In this document: in pieces, positions 62,953-64,000 of the stretch | How positions within the stretch are numbered: the stretch's first letter is position 1 | How the letters are laid out: each line of letters starts with the position of its first letter | Source: Paralithodes platypus | Taxonomy: Eukaryota; Arthropoda; Malacostraca; Decapoda; Lithodidae | Assembly (NCBI GenBank): GCA_032716605.1 | Contig: CM064519.1 | Location: 24,700,191-24,764,190 of the forward strand | Direction of reading: 5' to 3' | DNA length: 64,000 bases | Program-made: the position numbers and the translations under genes | Notes under the pieces: model-generated | The model's database searches: none | What the model saw: only the letters and a program-made list of their open reading frames with translations | Told to the model about the DNA's origin: nothing

Positions 62953-64000
62953 AACACTTGATCACAAAACAAACCCCAAAAAACTCTACAAAACACTAAA
63001 CAGCATCACACTTTCCAACAGCAACACAACACAATCACATGCTGCAATCACAACAATAGACTCTACTCCTTCATGTAAACAACAAGCAAACACTCTCATC
63101 AATCACTTCTCACATGTCCGCCACCTAAAACCCCACAGAGACGACCGACGTGTCATCCGACGTAAGAGACAATTCCCCACAGACCCTGACTATACACCCT
63201 TCACCAATCACAAGACAAAGCATATCATCAACAATCTCAAGCACTCACCCGCTTGTGGCCTAGACAACATAAGCAACATACACCTCAGACACCTGGGACC
63301 ACAAGGCATACAAGCACAAACTACAGTTATTCACACAACACAATACCAGACATTTGGAAGCATGGCATCATCACCACATTCCCCAAACCCAACAAAGACC
63401 CCACGCTACCCTCCTCGCACCGCCCCATCACACTCCTTTGCACCCCCTCCAAAGTCATGGAACGCCTAGTATTACAATTAATTACACCCGACCTACCCCT
63501 AGCTCCAACACAACATGGCTTTAGGCCACTGCACTCCACATACACTCTTCTCACAGACCTTACACAAAGAGCTTTTGATGGCATCAACTCAGCTAGACCA
63601 CCACACAGATCACTATTAGCCACACTCGACATTAGTAAAGCCTTCGATGCCATCCCCCGCCACAACCTAACAAACAAAATCTACAACACAAACATGCACA
63701 ACAACACAAAAAGGTGGCTGGCCAACTTCCTAGCAGGCAGATGTGCACACGTATCTTTTGCCGGTCAGTCATCTAGAATCAGAAACTTTCCAAACGTAGT
63801 CCCACAAGGATCCGTCCTATCGCCCGCACTCTTCAATCTGTACATGCACGATATAACTACACCCAATACGCCCCAAATAAACTTAGCCTCCTATGCAGAT
63901 GACATAACACTCACATGCACACACCATGACCCAAAAAGAGCAACAGATCTCCTTCAACCCTATCTCAATACACTACATGGCTGGTGCACTACAAACAGAC

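Larger units (their letters stand above)
60036..64000 (+). mobile_element. 2A LINE copy 3, 5' end to RT (runs off the window)
   Basis: The most complete copy. It has a leader from CTGATGTGGCGGTGTCTACG, an ATG at 60152, the 2A motif, PHD-like finger, Pro-rich linker, endonuclease, linker and RT up to GWCTTNR-type residues at the right edge. A TTAA element (61140-61570) and a short element (62340-62952) are inserted in it. Near 63314 about 14 bases are missing compared with copy 2 near 8275, shifting the frame. The catalytic SYADDITLTC is present at about 63890-63915. The 3' end lies outside the window. Confidence 0.88.

Noticed and set aside
1..64000. CRISPR arrays, bacterial operons or phage genes
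   Set aside because: Introns, LINEs, MITEs and microsatellites show animal nuclear DNA; the direct repeats seen are transposon or microsatellite units without regular spacers.

Overview
The window is animal genomic DNA, most likely from an arthropod and plausibly a decapod crustacean. It contains one recognisable host gene, split by large introns and buried in transposable elements. Decapod is an inference from the repeat load and element mix (DIRS, RTE-like, CR1-like, Penelope-like, Tc1/mariner, TTAA MITEs); no sequence here proves the taxon.

The host gene is crooked neck (crn/CRNKL1), a HAT-repeat splicing factor, on the + strand. An internal exon of 90 codons (2991-3260) and the terminal exon (27085-27567, with stop) are present. 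They join in phase 0 across a 23.8 kb intron. Earlier exons lie upstream of the window. I see no second host gene.

Region 3.6-21.6 kb inside that intron is a nest of elements. LINE copy 1 (minus strand, a family with a 2A-like peptide, PHD-like finger, endonuclease and reverse transcriptase) is split by LINE copy 2 of the same family, with a 13 bp target duplication. Copy 2 is split by a CR1-like fragment and by a complete 8,570 bp DIRS-like tyrosine-recombinase retrotransposon (9000-17569). The DIRS ends are defined both by its internal complementary region and by the LINE sequence it interrupts.

Region 22-27 kb, the rest of the intron, holds a TTAA element, an RTE-like LINE, two LINE-derived short elements and an AT-rich orphan reverse transcriptase. 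Region 28-64 kb, downstream of crn, is a mosaic. It contains RTE-like LINEs (four families, A-D), CR1-like fragments, TA-flanked TIR elements including a Tigger transposase relic and a deleted mariner, at least eleven TTAA-flanked elements in five families, a Penelope-like inverted structure with hammerhead-like motifs, and a third large copy of the 2A LINE running off the right end.

The most interesting observations are: (1) the 2A-like motif kept in three LINE copies; (2) TA to TACTGTA/TACAGTA five-base insertions at places where a sister copy is intact, matching footprints of excised CAG-ended TA transposons; (3) the base-exact DIRS ends without target duplication; (4) hammerhead-like motifs with a possible paired C3/G8 change; (5) a short element family built from both ends of the 2A LINE; (6) paired subterminal palindromes in the TTAA elements.
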